From Pachyseris speciosa (Eukaryota; Cnidaria; Anthozoa; Scleractinia; Pachyseridae), in contig JAEMWC010000008.1 of NCBI GenBank assembly GCA_016490735.1, forward strand, positions 1,082,501 through 1,146,500: 64,000 nucleotides of DNA, in the 5' to 3' direction. Positions 11,025-24,067 of the stretch are shown one piece after another. Every line of letters starts with the position of its first letter. The stretch's first letter is position 1. Under the pieces are notes generated by a model. It saw only the letters and a program-made list of their open reading frames with translations. It made no database searches and was not told the origin of the DNA. Both the position numbers and the translations under genes were made by a program.

Positions 11025-14000
11025 GGAGTGAAACACGAAAATTTGGTCAATTTACATTATCAACTCCGTTGAGAAACCAAATTTTCAACTTTTAACCCAA
11101 CTTTGTTGCGGCAACGGTAGGCAACAGTATGTTACACGAGACGATTTTTAAGTTGATATGGTACCCTAGAAAATGTATGGAAATCATAGGTTTTTTGTTA
11201 AATGTGAGTTGGGGGTTGGGGGCAGTATTTAAACTCTTATTTCCCCAAAGATTTTGATGGAGGACTGGGCATTGTTATGCATGTATCTTGTAATGTGGCA
11301 GCTGATCACGTGGCTATACTCGGCGCATTTGAGCTCACTCTCTGGTCGGCCGAATCATTTGCAGAATTTGCTGTGGAATGTGTCAAAATTGCCCTAAATC
11401 ACTGAGTTTTGGGTCATTTGCTGGTGCCGGGGCTCTTCATCAAGGGCTGAGAAGGCTTAAGGAGGCGTTATACCTGGATGTTGATGAAATAAGAAGTGAT
11501 TTGATGAAGAAATTAAAAAGGGAAAATAAGGCATACACAAACACTCAGACAGTCCACTACGACACAGGTGCATGTCAGGTTGAGAACGAACTGTTTGGTG
11601 TTTATCCATTAATTTTTAAGCTCCAAATTTAATTTTTAATCACCTTAAAATCTTCATTTTTCTCACCATCCCTTTCAATCCCTCTCCTCTCCCACCTTCT
11701 CTTCTTCCTCACAAACACTGTAAAAATCACCCAATATATATTTATGGGGTTATGTGCTACAAAACTATGATGGGTTTTTTGGACGGCATGAAATCTCGAG
11801 AAGATAATAAGGTTTAAAGGTAAAAAAGTGATAAAAATGTAGCATTCAGGTATATTGCCCCCTTAAACGTTGCCAATTCCAAAGAACCGCTTATTGGCAC
11901 TGCGAATGCAATAAACTTTGTTGCAACGCTCACTTCAATCTGCTGACAGTTTGTTGTTCGTGGACAAGGAGTCCACCGGGCTCTAATCTTCACTGGCGGA
12001 AGTTTCAGTTTCTGAAGGTGCCCAAACAACTATTGGTGCAGGATTGAATCCGGGTCGGAGACTTAGAAGAAAATGGTAAATTGTTTTGGACGAGCCTTTC
12101 CCGCTCAAAGATATGTGGAATCTCCCAGGATGCAACGGGGCCAGATTCTTGTTGTTTGGCTGCTTGGTTGAGGTTCGGTGATAAAAAGGGAGCTGAGAGA
12201 GCCCTTGTTTGCCTTTTCCCCCGAAACTTCCTTTTAATTTGGAAGCAGAAGAGTTGTTTTGTAATGTTTACTCTCTGAATAAAGGATTCAGTTGAAAAAA
12301 GATTTGTCCAGACTGCTCGTTTGCGAGGTAAGATTTTCATTTAATTCTTGCACCAGTTTTGAGCTGATATATTGTTTACATCCCATCTCTATGCTATTAC
12401 TTTGCTGGAGAACTGCACTGTCATGCCTCAGTTTGATATTTTTTCCCTTTGCTTCATGTGTAACAAACGCTTTTACAAATTGCTGGAAAAGATGGCAAAA
12501 CCTGACCACAGCAATTTTTTCGTGATCCTATGCAGGTTTGAAATTTGAAACTGGCTTGGAATTTGTAGATGGCAACAATTATTTACCTTCCTTTTACAGC
12601 TTTTAAGGGATCAAATTTGAGGTAGACAAACCTTGTATTGAATAAACCAGAATAAAGCCAATCTTTTGAATTGGTCTTTCATAACATTTGAAAGATTGAT
12701 GGTAGATATAGGCAGAAAATACAAAATGAAACTTTGAAGATTTTTCTCTCTGAAAATAACAAGAGTCAATCCACAAGTTTAGGTTCATATCATAGATCAA
12801 TATAAAGATAATTTGTAAAAAAAATGTTTTTTGCCTCTCTGATTACTGAAGAATTTTTGCTCATTTGTTGTTACCGAGGAAGCACTATTGAAGACATCTG
12901 ACGAAAGCTTGTTCTGTTAGCATGGCAACAAGAGTCTCAAACATCATTGAGTTGCATGATGGTGGTTTCTTCTGCATGAGTTTGATTTTGGAGAAAAAAG
13001 TAGTCTAGGGTACCATAGCACCTTAAAACATTGTCCGCAACGTTCGAGCCCAAGCTCCTGCTCGACAAATATGGTGGACAGTGAGTGTATCTGAATCTTG
13101 GTACATTCTGGGACGTTGGTGCGTTGAAAGTTACCGGCGGAGGTGTTACACGCACCAACGCCAACAAAATTTGGGCAACAATGTTGCATGTCACGCGAGA
13201 CAACTTTTAACGTAACAATATGTTGCGTTAAAAACCGGCGTTAACCGATCGGCTTTTAGCATCACCTTGATCTGATCTACCAACTTAAGCCAACAATATA
13301 TATATTTTTCTCTTGACTACTATAGACAAGACGACTGAAAAGTGCATAGAAACGCTAACCGTAGAGAAAGATGTGGCATGTAGCACAATTCCCTGAATTG
13401 AACTATTTCAGAACTCCGTGAGGCCTTGTGGGCCATATCGCATTGCACATCGTGTAGCACTTTGTAGGTCTTCCTTTGTTTCCTTGAAAGGGAACCGGCT
13501 AATCACGTTCAAAGTCAACTTCTTGTTTCTCGAGACAAATCATTTGCTATCATTATTGTTATTTTAAGTACTTTAAATTGTATTATGGAGTTGGTTTGAA
13601 TATTATTCGTCTTATTCCTCTGGGAGTGCAGAAGTGTGCGAAAAGTATACGTGTTACAAACATGATCTTGCTTTATCGGAAGTGTTTTTTTTTTTTTTTT
13701 TTATGACGATGACCAGACTTGATGGCGCATTCGATGTCCAAGGATCGGCCTACGTATGCGATACAAGAAAATACCAATATTTTGGGGCAGCAGGGGATAG
13801 AAAAGTATTTCGTTTGAGGCCGTTATACTTATAGCACCATCATGTATTCGCGCAAAGATGGCGCGAAATTATTTAACAGTAGCACAGCAGATTAAACCGT
13901 CTTTTCCTTCGAAAGAAAGCTCTCCCTTATCAAAGTGTGATAAATTGAATGTATATATCAGATCTCGTATCATTTTGCACGGATAACCATTTTTACTGAG

Positions 14001-15431
14001 TTTGGTCGTGAAACAGCGAATTGCGAATTAATGCCCCGGTGTTCCCTGGTTTATTTCTATATTGAGTCGCTTTCCGACCCTTAGGCTGTACCAAAATAGC
14101 CTTCAATAGTGTATCTTTTCATCCAGGAGGTTTAACCGGAAAGATTTCCGTTGACCTTGACACATAATAATAGAAAATGTCTGGTAGGCCTTGCGTCTTG
14201 CCAAATTAACTAATTTGGCGAAAACCACAGGTTGAAGAACCGGAACTTTATTATTGTTGTTACATGAAAACAACAACTCAGTGAACGGAGCTTCACTTTA
14301 AGGACATAAACAGAAATACACAACAAACAAACAAACAAATTAGTCTTTCATCTCTTACCCTGCATAATCCTTTTCGATCCTCTGCTGTATTCTCTGAGCC
14401 GACTGATCGGAAATGGTAATTGTTTAAAGGGATTGCGCGATATTTTTGCCAATCACTTTCGAAGTACACTGAGAAATTACATAATACACAATATTTGAAG
14501 AACAATGATATTTCGTTCGAACTTTTTACTTTGGAGAATGGTCCGTGATGAGATCTTAAATATAATTGAGATAGCAAATGTATAATTAGTTCGAAATATG
14601 CAAACACATAGGTTGATGCAAACATCGTTAAATTGTTTTGGACTATTTGTTTTAGACACTATAATTGTGTACTTAAATTTCGTAACACAGCACTTCTCTA
14701 AACAGTTGTTGTACTTAACCCAAGAAGGGAAACAAATACAGAGTGCATTGGTATAGGAAAAGGGCAATGAATATTCGCTTTGTCGACCTCCATCGGTGAT
14801 CAGTCAGTGGGGGGTCTTAACACTCTCAAAGTGTAAAACATTTTTGTATCTCCAGCCGTTCGAGATTCTATCAGTATTGACTCGTGATTGGCCGCATAAA
14901 GTTTAAAGAGAACCACTTTTAGCCACACGGGACACGATGGCAGTGATAACGTTTCCATTCCAATGTGATATTACCACGTCTGTCAACTAATCTGGGATTT
15001 TGGAGGCGTGATGCTTCTTGACAATAAACTGCACGCTCTGTTCTCTTGGGTTCAATTTCGCTATTTTAGTAACAGAGAATTTAAGGTTAGGCGGTTTGTC
15101 CAGTAATGAAACATTTGTATAAACGAGAACGTCAAGCTTCTTATAAAACAACTTAAGTTACAAACCACAGGTCCTTCGAGACATGAACTGTCTCAGGAAG
15201 TGTTATTGTGACGTCAGCCAATTCAAGTGAAGGTGACAAAGGGTCAAAGAGCAGATCGGAAGAAAACAAGTGCTTCAAAGGAAATCATTTAAAATATGCA
15301 TTCCTCCACGTGTAATATCAGCCGATTTGATTACTATGACAGCGTTTTGCTCGAGCGACTCCGTCCTAGTTGAGTGTTTGTGGCAGTCCTGTTCTTGAAT
15401 GTAGTTCTTGCGCTCCATTCTGGCGGAGAAA
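10900..15431. other. No supported gene; short hairpins only
   Basis: Both strands were read and no exon with recognisable homology was found. A hairpin with arms gttggtgcgt and acgcaccaac occurs near 13118-13160. An open stretch at 11378-11632 (+) would encode a charged segment (LDVDEIRSDLMKKLKREN), but it has no splice support and no family match. The T-run at 13686-13703 is a homopolymer. The last few hundred bases are the upstream region of the coiled-coil gene. Confidence 0.4.
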
Positions 15432-16169
15432 ATGACTAAAGAGAGACGAGCTCCTTCCCCTGTCGACCAGGGTTCTCATTTACATATGGCGATAAAGCTT
15501 TTAAAAGCGGAAAACGCGAACCTCGAGAAGATAATAATTCTGCTGAAGACGGAGAATCAAAACATGCAGCGTAAGATGAAGGAGATGGAATATCAGAACG
15601 ATCGATATAAAATCACCCAAAATCAACTCAAGGCCGAGGTAAAGAGAGAAAAGGAGATGGTGCGATACTTGCACAATTTGAACAAGAAATACGAGCGAAC
15701 GCTTCAAAAGAAAGAAGCAGAGAGCAGACAGCTGCGAAAGGAAGCCAAAGAAGCCGAGATGAGAGTTCTGAGAAAGGACAGCAGAGATGTCAACAACAAC
15801 GCAAAGGAAGCGAACGATACGGAAGTTCGCAGACCGCAACCACCTAAACGGTCTGATTCATTTAAACGAAACAAGGATCTTGCGGCTATAAAAGACCAAG
15901 GAATAACACCCGCTAGCAGTAGCAGTAACCAGAACGCTAGTGTAAAAGCCAAACCGGCGCCCCATGTCACACCAGGCTTAAAACAATCAAACTCGAACGA
16001 CGATATAGCTTGTGAATGGGAGGATGTTACGGACGTGTTAGGATTTTTAAACGAGAAGGTCAACCAGTTCGAGCGGTTGCTATTGGAGACTGGAGGTTCA
16101 AGTAAATCTGGTTCGGGTTCAGGATATTCTTCATCAGACTCTTTGACATCCACGAAGTCAAATGTGTAA
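15432..16169 (+). CDS. Intronless coiled-coil protein, paralogue 1
   Basis: 245 aa in one exon. The first ATG in frame is at 15432; the frame opens slightly earlier but only with TTG. Residues about 19-115 form a Lys/Glu-rich coiled coil with regular hydrophobic spacing. Within it, REKEMVRYLHNLNKKYERTL (residues about 72-91) matches EEREMVKYLHGVIKNYQQLL in the gene at 19583. A low-complexity Ser/Pro/Lys linker (about 130-195) follows, then a second amphipathic helix (WEDVTDVLGFLNEKVNQFER, about 196-215) and a Ser/Gly-rich tail. No signal peptide or TM segment is seen, so it is probably intracellular. No family is recognised and the function is unknown. Confidence 0.75.
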   Translation: MTKERRAPSPVDQGSHLHMAIKLLKAENANLEKIIILLKTENQNMQRKMKEMEYQNDRYKITQNQLKAEVKREKEMVRYLHNLNKKYERTLQKKEAESRQLRKEAKEAEMRVLRKDSRDVNNNAKEANDTEVRRPQPPKRSDSFKRNKDLAAIKDQGITPASSSSNQNASVKAKPAPHVTPGLKQSNSNDDIACEWEDVTDVLGFLNEKVNQFERLLLETGGSSKSGSGSGYSSSDSLTSTKSNV

Positions 16170-16282
16170 AAATTGCGTAATCGTTTTCAACTCATGATCA
16201 GCGGCTATCGCTGTTGCTGTCCTGGTAATTCTCAGGTGCAAATTGTTATCACTCAACGCGGCTGATCAAACGCCAGCTTTGG

Positions 16283-16288
16283 AATAAA
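16283..16288 (+). promoter_or_regulatory. Candidate poly(A) signal of coiled-coil gene 1
   Basis: AATAAA, 114 bases after the stop codon at 16169. It is the first such hexamer downstream. Confidence 0.4.
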
Positions 16289-16289
16289 A

Positions 16290-19200
16290 ACCTTTTATCG
16301 GATGCAAAGACTGCTCTTATAAACAAATAGCAATTGTTGGGAAGTGTCCTTGTATGATACATGCTACTTTACATGTCAAGAAGGCTTATTACTCGCATAG
16401 AGGTAAAATATTTACTGATAACAGATGAAAGAAATACCTCAAAGTGAAATGTTTTAAAGCATCCTCTGAAGATCAGGATATGTTTTACATACGCGTCACT
16501 CAGCTGACTCAAAGCACTGATATAATCGGTTCAAAAACTGCCCGAAAAAACATGCACAATATATATTTTTTTAATGTCCTGTTAAGTTTTAGTATCGTTT
16601 ACCAACGCAAAACAGTTTCAATTGCATCATCTTGTGCTTAGTGCTAAGTAGAGTGTGGCTCACCACACGATGCGTGGCAATAGCGAGGAAACTGTATTCT
16701 AAGCAGTGTATGTAAATGTATCGTAACAGATTCTCGCTATTTTTACAAGTGCTGAAATGCTAGCTGCTTCCTGTCCCTCTGTTTGAAACTCGCGATTTTG
16801 TCAAAGGAAAATGTGTCTGTCTCCAAATACGTCACTCTTGTTACAGTTGTATTTTGTTTCTATTTAAAGATTAAAACTTTTTTTTTTTGGAAAGGCGTTT
16901 TATTTCTTGTTTGTTTCCAAAATTGTTTTTATTTAACAGTCTGTGGTTTGTTTATTGAATGTCATGGGCACCCTAATGAGACCTGCTTAACATATTGGCA
17001 TCAGCGGAATGAAGTTTGACAGAGCCGCATGTCTGGATCACAGCCGAGTGTTTCTGTTCTTTATATTTCGAGTTCTGGTAATTATTCTTGACTGTAACCC
17101 TTACATTCACAATTAAGGACCTCTTTCTGAACACTTTCAGGTATTTTTTAAAGTTTTGTCTTGAATGATTAGGTTACGTACATGATGTTTGCTCTCAGTG
17201 ATCAATTGATTTATTCTCATCAGCGTTCGGCCGTTGTCTTTGTTGTGCCATTCTGTAGAGAAGTTTGAAGTGGATAAAATCTTACAGCTGGTGAATTTGA
17301 TTTGAAAACTAAACAAAGCTTTTAATTGTTCTTTGATACGGCACCCCTCCCACCAGTCCCCGCGCGATTTTCTTCCCTCGTTCTCAGTCTAGAACAGTTG
17401 CATTTGGTGAGTGCCTAAAAGAGACCTGCAAATTCGTCCTTCGCCGGTAGTCATCAAAATCTTTCAATGTGATATGTGAGTGAACATCAATACTACTGTC
17501 CCAAATCACGCTCGCGATCGATTTGGCCAAAGTGCAGGATCTATTGCTCTTGTTGTCACAACTGCACCTATCTTTGTCGCTGGAACATGTCATCGATTAT
17601 AAAATGACACGAGCACAATGCAGAGCTATTTAAAGGCTTTATAGGATTTTGTTTTGATGAGATATCAAAAGTTAATCCAGAATCTTGAAATTATCTCTTA
17701 TGGCTCAGGAAATTCCTAAAACCGAAGAAATGCGATTTCCTCTCTTACAACAATAGAAAGTGGGAAATAGTTTTTACGTAATAGTCGGATTCATTAATTA
17801 TAAGCTGGCCTCCTAGTCCGTGTAAGTGTGACATGGACGAAGCCAAAATAGTTGAGAGCTAACGGAATTTCATGACGGTACGTGGCATGGCAATTGCTGA
17901 AAGAAATAAAAAGCGTAATCAATGATGGACCAAGCTATTTACATGATTTATGATATTCTTGAAACATTTTCTTGGTTCAGATGGTTCCCTGATTTCCATT
18001 GATTCAATTAAGACTCTGAGTTCTCTTTGGTTTCCGACTGCTTCATGGTCATAAATTATATGGCCACTATATTACCACTTTAAATTATATCACATTTTAA
18101 GCTCGTCTTTGGTAGCGATTAAAGACGCTCCTGAAGGCTGCGAAGATATTTGACTGGTATGAACTGTTTCATTGCGATTATAGCTGAGCTGCTTCTTAGT
18201 GATTACTAAAGCCCGTGAAACTTGTACAATGTGGGGAACTGTATCAGGGAACTAAATTAGTGGGCATGAAAATCAAATTCACGTCCACATCATGCGCTTC
18301 CGTTCTCGACAATTCAAGGCCTCAAATAACTAAGTGGTCATTTCACGTTGCCTTTTTTACAGAGGACCCACCTGCGAAGAAGAGAGGCTCAATACTCCTA
18401 TCCTCCACGGCAAAACTGATCCAGCATAGATTTTCAGCTTTATTGTTTCTTTTTTTTTTTTTATGGGCGAAAGGATCCAACTCAGTGTCGGCTATGCGGC
18501 AGATCATGAGAAGCTTCATTCAATACGGAACACGAAAAATTTCCGCAGTAACGAAATGAGAAATGAGGGCACTGCACTTGGAAATTTTCCCTAAACATGA
18601 CATGACCTAAAATCCCTTCTCCTGAAACAAACAAACAAACAAAACTTCTTGCCGGACGAAATCTTACCTCTCTGAGGCCACGCTTGCTCTCTAAGCCTTG
18701 CCTAGTAAAAAGGGATACCGAGGCAGGCAGCGTCGTTGGGTGGCTATTTGTAGTGTTAGAAAGGCTCCAACAGGCTGTTAGACTCAAGTGACTTTATGAT
18801 ACCTCTCAGAGTGTTTCGTCCAAAAGATAGTCGTGATTACCTGAATTGTAGACTATGTCACTCTAGGTAGAATAGGTCATAAGAAACAGGCTCGAAAGCT
18901 GGTTTGTTCATCGGTAACTGCAAAAGCAATTGACTAAAGTTTCAGCCGACCAGAAAGATAGCTATCTAAGTAGTGCAGTAGTGTTTTTAATTTGGCGTGT
19001 CTAAATGATCATGACTTGTACACAGCTGGCCACTAAAATTTGTACATGAGGGCAAAATATTGCATCACGGCTCTTTATTATATTATATTTCTATTTTTTA
19101 TGATTATAAATATTATTATTATTATTACTATTATTATTATTTTGTTGTTGTTGTTTTATTTAATTGTTTTGCTGTTGTTGTTGGGCGGGGGAGGGGATGA

Positions 19201-19582
19201 GTTAAAAGAAGAAGAAAGAAAACCTTTCACATCAAGTTAAGGTAGCATTTTTAAAACAACAACAACAACAACAAAAAAAACATATGTATATTTATACTGA
19301 TTTAAGTGGTCAATGGGATTCTTTTCTGAATGTGCGTGTGTGTCATTCATAGGGGCGAGTGACGCCAACTTCACCCCCACGTCGTCGAAATTGAAATATG
19401 GCTTGGGTTAATGAATAACTAGGAAAACTGAAATCCCGTGACCTCATCGAATACCAAGCACGCGATATTTTTATCATCTCTATTTTGTTTATCTTGTATC
19501 TCAGTTTCACTCTTGACTCTTGATCCGCTTCTTCAAAGTCTGATTGTCGTCTGAAATTAAACAGTTCCATCAATTACCACAC
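16290..19582. other. Spacer between the two coiled-coil genes; nothing recognised
   Basis: AT-rich with T-runs (16878-16888, 18448-18461) and an ATT/TTG-rich simple stretch at 19080-19180. No exon, tRNA or convincing inverted repeat was found. The open minus-strand frames here have no recognisable composition. Confidence 0.4.
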
Positions 19583-20329
19583 ATGGATGAGCACGTTGAG
19601 TTTCTCAAGATGGAAAACAAAAAGCTTCGAGGCAGGCACGACGAACTGGAGTCGAATCTCACCGAGGAGCGAGAAATGGTTAAGTATTTGCATGGCGTGA
19701 TCAAGAATTATCAACAGCTGCTTAAAAAACCCGACTCGACACGAAATCTTAAGACCTCGTCTCTTAAGGGGACTCGTCAGTCTGTCAGCGTTAGACGCTT
19801 CGCTTGTGAAGGCGGTGCAGAGGAATGTTTCGTAAGAAAGCTCGTTGAAATGAACGGTGATCAGACGAAGCGCAAGGGAGATAAAGAAAAAGATTTGCAG
19901 CGATCTGTGTTGTCGGAGAATGACTACAAACAAACCGTAGACACATCATACTGCGAATATGCAGACAGAAGCAATAGAAATCTGGAAAATGATAGGTTGG
20001 CGTCGAGATCCAACCCTAACGACAATATCCGAGCAGAACTAACAGCCGGCACAAGCAAGACATCCCGTAATGGAAGGGAAACCAAAAGTGGTCATAAAAA
20101 TTTAGACTTCCCTTTAGTTTCGGACGCGGAAAGAGTAGGCGAGACGAAATCAAAACGCGAAAGAGGAAATGTTTTAAACGATATGACACAAGTGTTGGAC
20201 TCGATGATGGCGAAGGCAATCTTATATGAGAACGATCTGAAACAGAAGGACAAACATTTGACAAAGATGGAGCGAAGGTATGAATATCTGGCAAGTATAG
20301 CACTGGGAGAAGAATCCGAGTGGTTGTGA
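19583..20329 (+). CDS. Intronless coiled-coil protein, paralogue 2
   Basis: 248 aa in one exon; the first in-frame ATG (19583) is used and the upstream TTG is not. A short N-terminal coiled coil (residues about 1-48) contains EEREMVKYLHGVIKNYQQLL, matching paralogue 1. A long charged, probably disordered middle follows. The C-terminal helix (NDMTQVLDSMMAKAILYEND and on, last about 45 residues) takes the place of the C-terminal helix of paralogue 1. The match outside these two helices is weak, so the paralogy rests on motif, length, intron absence, strand and adjacency. No known domain, and no signal peptide or TM segment. Confidence 0.72.
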   Translation: MDEHVEFLKMENKKLRGRHDELESNLTEEREMVKYLHGVIKNYQQLLKKPDSTRNLKTSSLKGTRQSVSVRRFACEGGAEECFVRKLVEMNGDQTKRKGDKEKDLQRSVLSENDYKQTVDTSYCEYADRSNRNLENDRLASRSNPNDNIRAELTAGTSKTSRNGRETKSGHKNLDFPLVSDAERVGETKSKRERGNVLNDMTQVLDSMMAKAILYENDLKQKDKHLTKMERRYEYLASIALGEESEWL

Positions 20330-20614
20330 GAAGAATTATTTTTAAAACGTGACTGGATGTGCTTCAAAACATTCCGGGTTTCAGGTTTAGCAGGTTTTGA
20401 TTAAGCCGATTTAACTAAAACATATTTAAACTTCAGCCCATATATATGTCAATTAGAAACCGTTCAGTACAAACAAGAGTTACTAAGAAACCCTTTTTTT
20501 TAGGTTTCAGGGATAAAGTTTTTCAGTCAGCGATATCAAATTGAAATGTCCGAAATCACCATGTACAAAATTGGTAATTAGACAGTTCATTAACTTTTCG
20601 ACTCACCATATCAA

Positions 20615-20620
20615 AATAAA
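20615..20620 (+). promoter_or_regulatory. Candidate poly(A) signal of coiled-coil gene 2
   Basis: AATAAA, 286 bases after the stop at 20329. Confidence 0.3.
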
Positions 20621-21125
20621 ATAGAAACTATAACCTAAATCGATACAGGTCATTGGCCTCATTGTTTTTCATTTGAATTATGGTAACTGTATTTCCTTTG
20701 ATGACAAACAACCATTCTCAGTTGGCCAATATTAGTTAATGAATCCCACTGCCATAAAATGAACGAATCACGCTATATATGTAGAATGAACTGAAAGGGG
20801 GTTTTCTTGTTAAAGTCCTGATACTAGTATCGCAATCACACTGCTACTACGGTTATCATTGCTACCCCCTCTTCAATCTTAATTAATTTACCGATACTTT
20901 GGTTTGCCTCTGTGTACTGGGTTCTTTAGCTATCATCAATGATCATCAACCCATATATAAAGATATTGGGCTCTTTGGATATACGTTTGTTTAAATCTCT
21001 CAGACCCCCACGTGTGCATATGTTCTTGAATATTGCATTTATTATTTTGCCTTTAATTCATATATTAGACCCTTCTCAACATTTAGAGTCCCGCATACGA
21101 CGTCGGGCAACAAATAGGAATAATT

Positions 21126-21350
21126 CAAAGGAGCACGGTCAAGATATTTTAGGTCATTCTCAGCGATATCAAAAAATGCACTTTAAATAATGCGAAACAG
21201 TGAAATAACAAATTTTCAGGGAAGATAAGCACCAAAGAGACAAGAATAAATGCAAATATGGCGAGGATGGTGAAGGATTTTTCGCATTATTTAAGTGTAT
21301 TTTTTGATATCTCTAATAATGACCCAAAATATCATGACCGTGCTCCTTTA
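21126..21350. mobile_element. MITE, about 225 bp, with 70-bp inverted ends
   Basis: The left end AAAGGAGCACGGTCAAGATA is matched by the right end ATCATGACCGTGCTCCTTTA in inverse. The pairing continues inward through the atcaaaaaatgcactttaaa region. Non-coding. It lies between coiled-coil gene 2 and the 3' end of the large receptor gene. Confidence 0.75.
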
Positions 21351-21359
21351 AGAGGAATA

Positions 21360-23043
21360 ATCATGACACATCAAATTTAATTCACCCAGCAAAGTTCAAC
21401 AGGCCTCACGCTCAAGATACATAAGCGAAAGCAGAAGAAGAAGAGCTGTTCATGTGCGGAATTTTAGAAACTTCAGCCGCATGTACAATAATTAGTAGCC
21501 AGTGCCCGAGTACCTTTTGCGCGGGAGAAATAAAGCGCGTGATTTTGATCGGCTCGCGCGTGGAGGAAGACGCAGCTGAAAAAAGGGAAAAGCTCTAACT
21601 CGCGCCTCATGCTGTGGACTAGGGCCTCAGTTTATGGAAGTGGCAATGTCTACTGAATTAGTTCACCATGGGGAGGGGATAAGCTGTGGTAGTTAATGCT
21701 AAATAGGCGGAAATTTGTTCTTATGCAAAAATATTAGATCCAAAGAGTTTCTGTAACTATTCGTGCGCAAAGGCACACAGCAGCTTACATTTTTCTGTAT
21801 TTTCGTGGTTCGGATTCTCCTAACAATCTCGCAATTCCTGCCACAGCCGTCCTTTACCCCAGGCTATCAATCTTTTTCGGGGTGCGCTATTGATGATCAT
21901 CTCCTCCGATCAGCGTATTCAGTGATTGGAGAGCTCGTTTGCTCGAGTAACAGCGGCAAACATCAGGAGTCAGGAGAACAATTTAGAAAGCTTTGATTTC
22001 CAGCGGTACGATGCGATCTTATTAAGAAGTTCATTCCATTCACTGAGAAAATGCAACTTATGCAACTTGTGCTTATAGTGCTTATGTTGTTATAGCCTAC
22101 TGGGCATTGGCCTTTGATTTCGAAAGAAAGATGTTATGGCCGAGTAACACCGGCATCATTTGTGTGCAAACTGTTAATGCTGCTCTGGAAGCACAGGCAA
22201 CCCAAGCAGGTACAAGTTACAAGTTCATTGAAAAAAATTAAGCCTTCTGTTATGGTTGTCAAAACCTGTAACAGCTACTTTTGGAAATGTATGTTGCTTA
22301 GCATACGAAAGGTTAGTTTTTAGTATTTAAAATGTGTTGCTTCATGTTTATCACCACTGTATGTACTATATTTTTTTTAATCAAATTACAATGGTCTAAG
22401 AACACAAGATTTTATGGTTGGTATAGTCTTAGCTTAATTACAATCTTGCAATCAACGCCCTACAGCAACATGACATTCACCGTTTTCAAAGGAGCCTGTT
22501 TTTGGTGGTCACCTGTCAACGAGAAAGCCGTTGAAAATTACTGTTTCTGTTTACTGTTTCTGTTTCTGTTTATTGATATTCAAGTAAGAGTTACAAAATA
22601 AATAAAAATTATACGTAAACACACATATCTACTTCCTCTGCTCGCATATAGCTTAGCTAATCGAGGCGGGCAGAGGAAAACAATAACTATGCTTTCTTTT
22701 CTAAAAAAAATCAATTTAATGCATCCGAGTATTTAGTTATGGCTCGCAAACGCGGAGCATTCAGTTTTAGTTAAAATTGACTCGGAATTATGAAAATGTC
22801 AAATATCATTTATTCATTTAATGAATTTTGCCAGCATCATGCTTGTGATGTATTGTTATTTTATAACCGAGGACAAAAGCAAGGCTTGACCCCATTATGT
22901 TCGCACGCATGCGCTGTGTACAAAGAAACGTGTCTAGGATACATTATCCACATGCTAGCCTACACAAAGAGACTAAGAGACACTGAGAAATGTTCGGGAT
23001 GAGCTTTGTCAGCTTTGTCACAAAAATAATTCTTCTGTCGGCA
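21360..23043. other. 3' flank of the large adhesion GPCR; no gene seen
   Basis: It contains the expected minus-strand 3' UTR region. A minus-strand AATAAA (plus-strand tttatt, 22809-22814) lies about 230 bases beyond the stop and could be the poly(A) signal. A short imperfect palindrome with ttcctctgc ends is at 22632-22677. No other feature was supported. Confidence 0.35.
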
Positions 23044-24002
23044 TTAGATTCTTCTCCCAACCCAGCCGTTGTTTTTCCTGTGACTGACATCCTCTAATGG
23101 CATTGGAGACACGAGGGCAGAAGGGCGGACAGTAGTTGCCAAGGAAGGAGTGGTAAGGCTCCTCATAAGACTCAGACGTGAAGCCTTTCTTTGAAATTCT
23201 TGACGAACCTAACAATGAAACAGAGAAAATATAGCGATAAATAAAAATGAAATCCATCAACAAAATGTTACTGAAGTACCAATCAGACGACTGAGGCATC
23301 TTTAGTTATAAGCTTATAAGCTACCTTATTCAAACAACACTCGCATAAAAGACTGGCTGCTGCATTGTCATTTCTCTATCGAAATTTTCCCTTTTGTTTG
23401 TTTAATTTCAAATAGCTTACGACGGACCACTTATTATATGAAACTGGACATGTATGGTTGATATTTTCTCTTTGCCCCTGTGGAGCACTTATAATATTTT
23501 TGAAAGTCTTTTTTACAAAGATAAAAGAAATGATAAAAGTAGCGCCATTAAAATGATGTGACGCAATCATGAAAATGACGTAGAATTAATTGCATTTTAC
23601 TGATCAGATTTCTATGCAAAAATATTTTACAGTCTTGTATAATAATCCTGTCCAGAAACAAATAAGTAGACATTCAAAGTTCTAACGTTACCTCAGAGTT
23701 GCCAACACAGTGGAATGCAAACATTAGCAGTCCCTGGGAAGAATAAAGGATGGGGAGCAAAATTAAAAATCTGTCATGCATTAGGAGACCTGTTCTCCTC
23801 TCAGATATTTATTTATTTATTTATTTTGCCGGTAGGTCGCAATATGGAAAGTAAAGCTGCAAAAAAGTTAATACTTAAACACATTTCTGCAAGACTATCA
23901 ATAGTTATTACAAATAAACGCCAGAAGTGCTTTTTTGAAGGAGTCGGGGGAGGACGAGTTGACGATCACAGTTTTTTAAGGAGTTGTAAAATTTAGGTTC
24001 TT

Positions 24003-24033
<31 letters not shown>

Positions 24034-24036
24034 CGG

Positions 24037-24067
<31 letters not shown>

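Noticed and set aside
11378..11632. 84-aa + strand frame with a charged helix
   Set aside because: No family match, no clear splice borders; the frame opens only by chance as far as can be seen.
15501..16153. Minus-strand open frames opposite coiled-coil gene 1
   Set aside because: Antisense shadows of a Lys/Glu-rich coding region (giving Leu/Phe/Ser-rich products).
19544..19582. Upstream extension of coiled-coil gene 2
   Set aside because: The extension starts with TTG; the first ATG is at 19583 and the conserved region begins after it.
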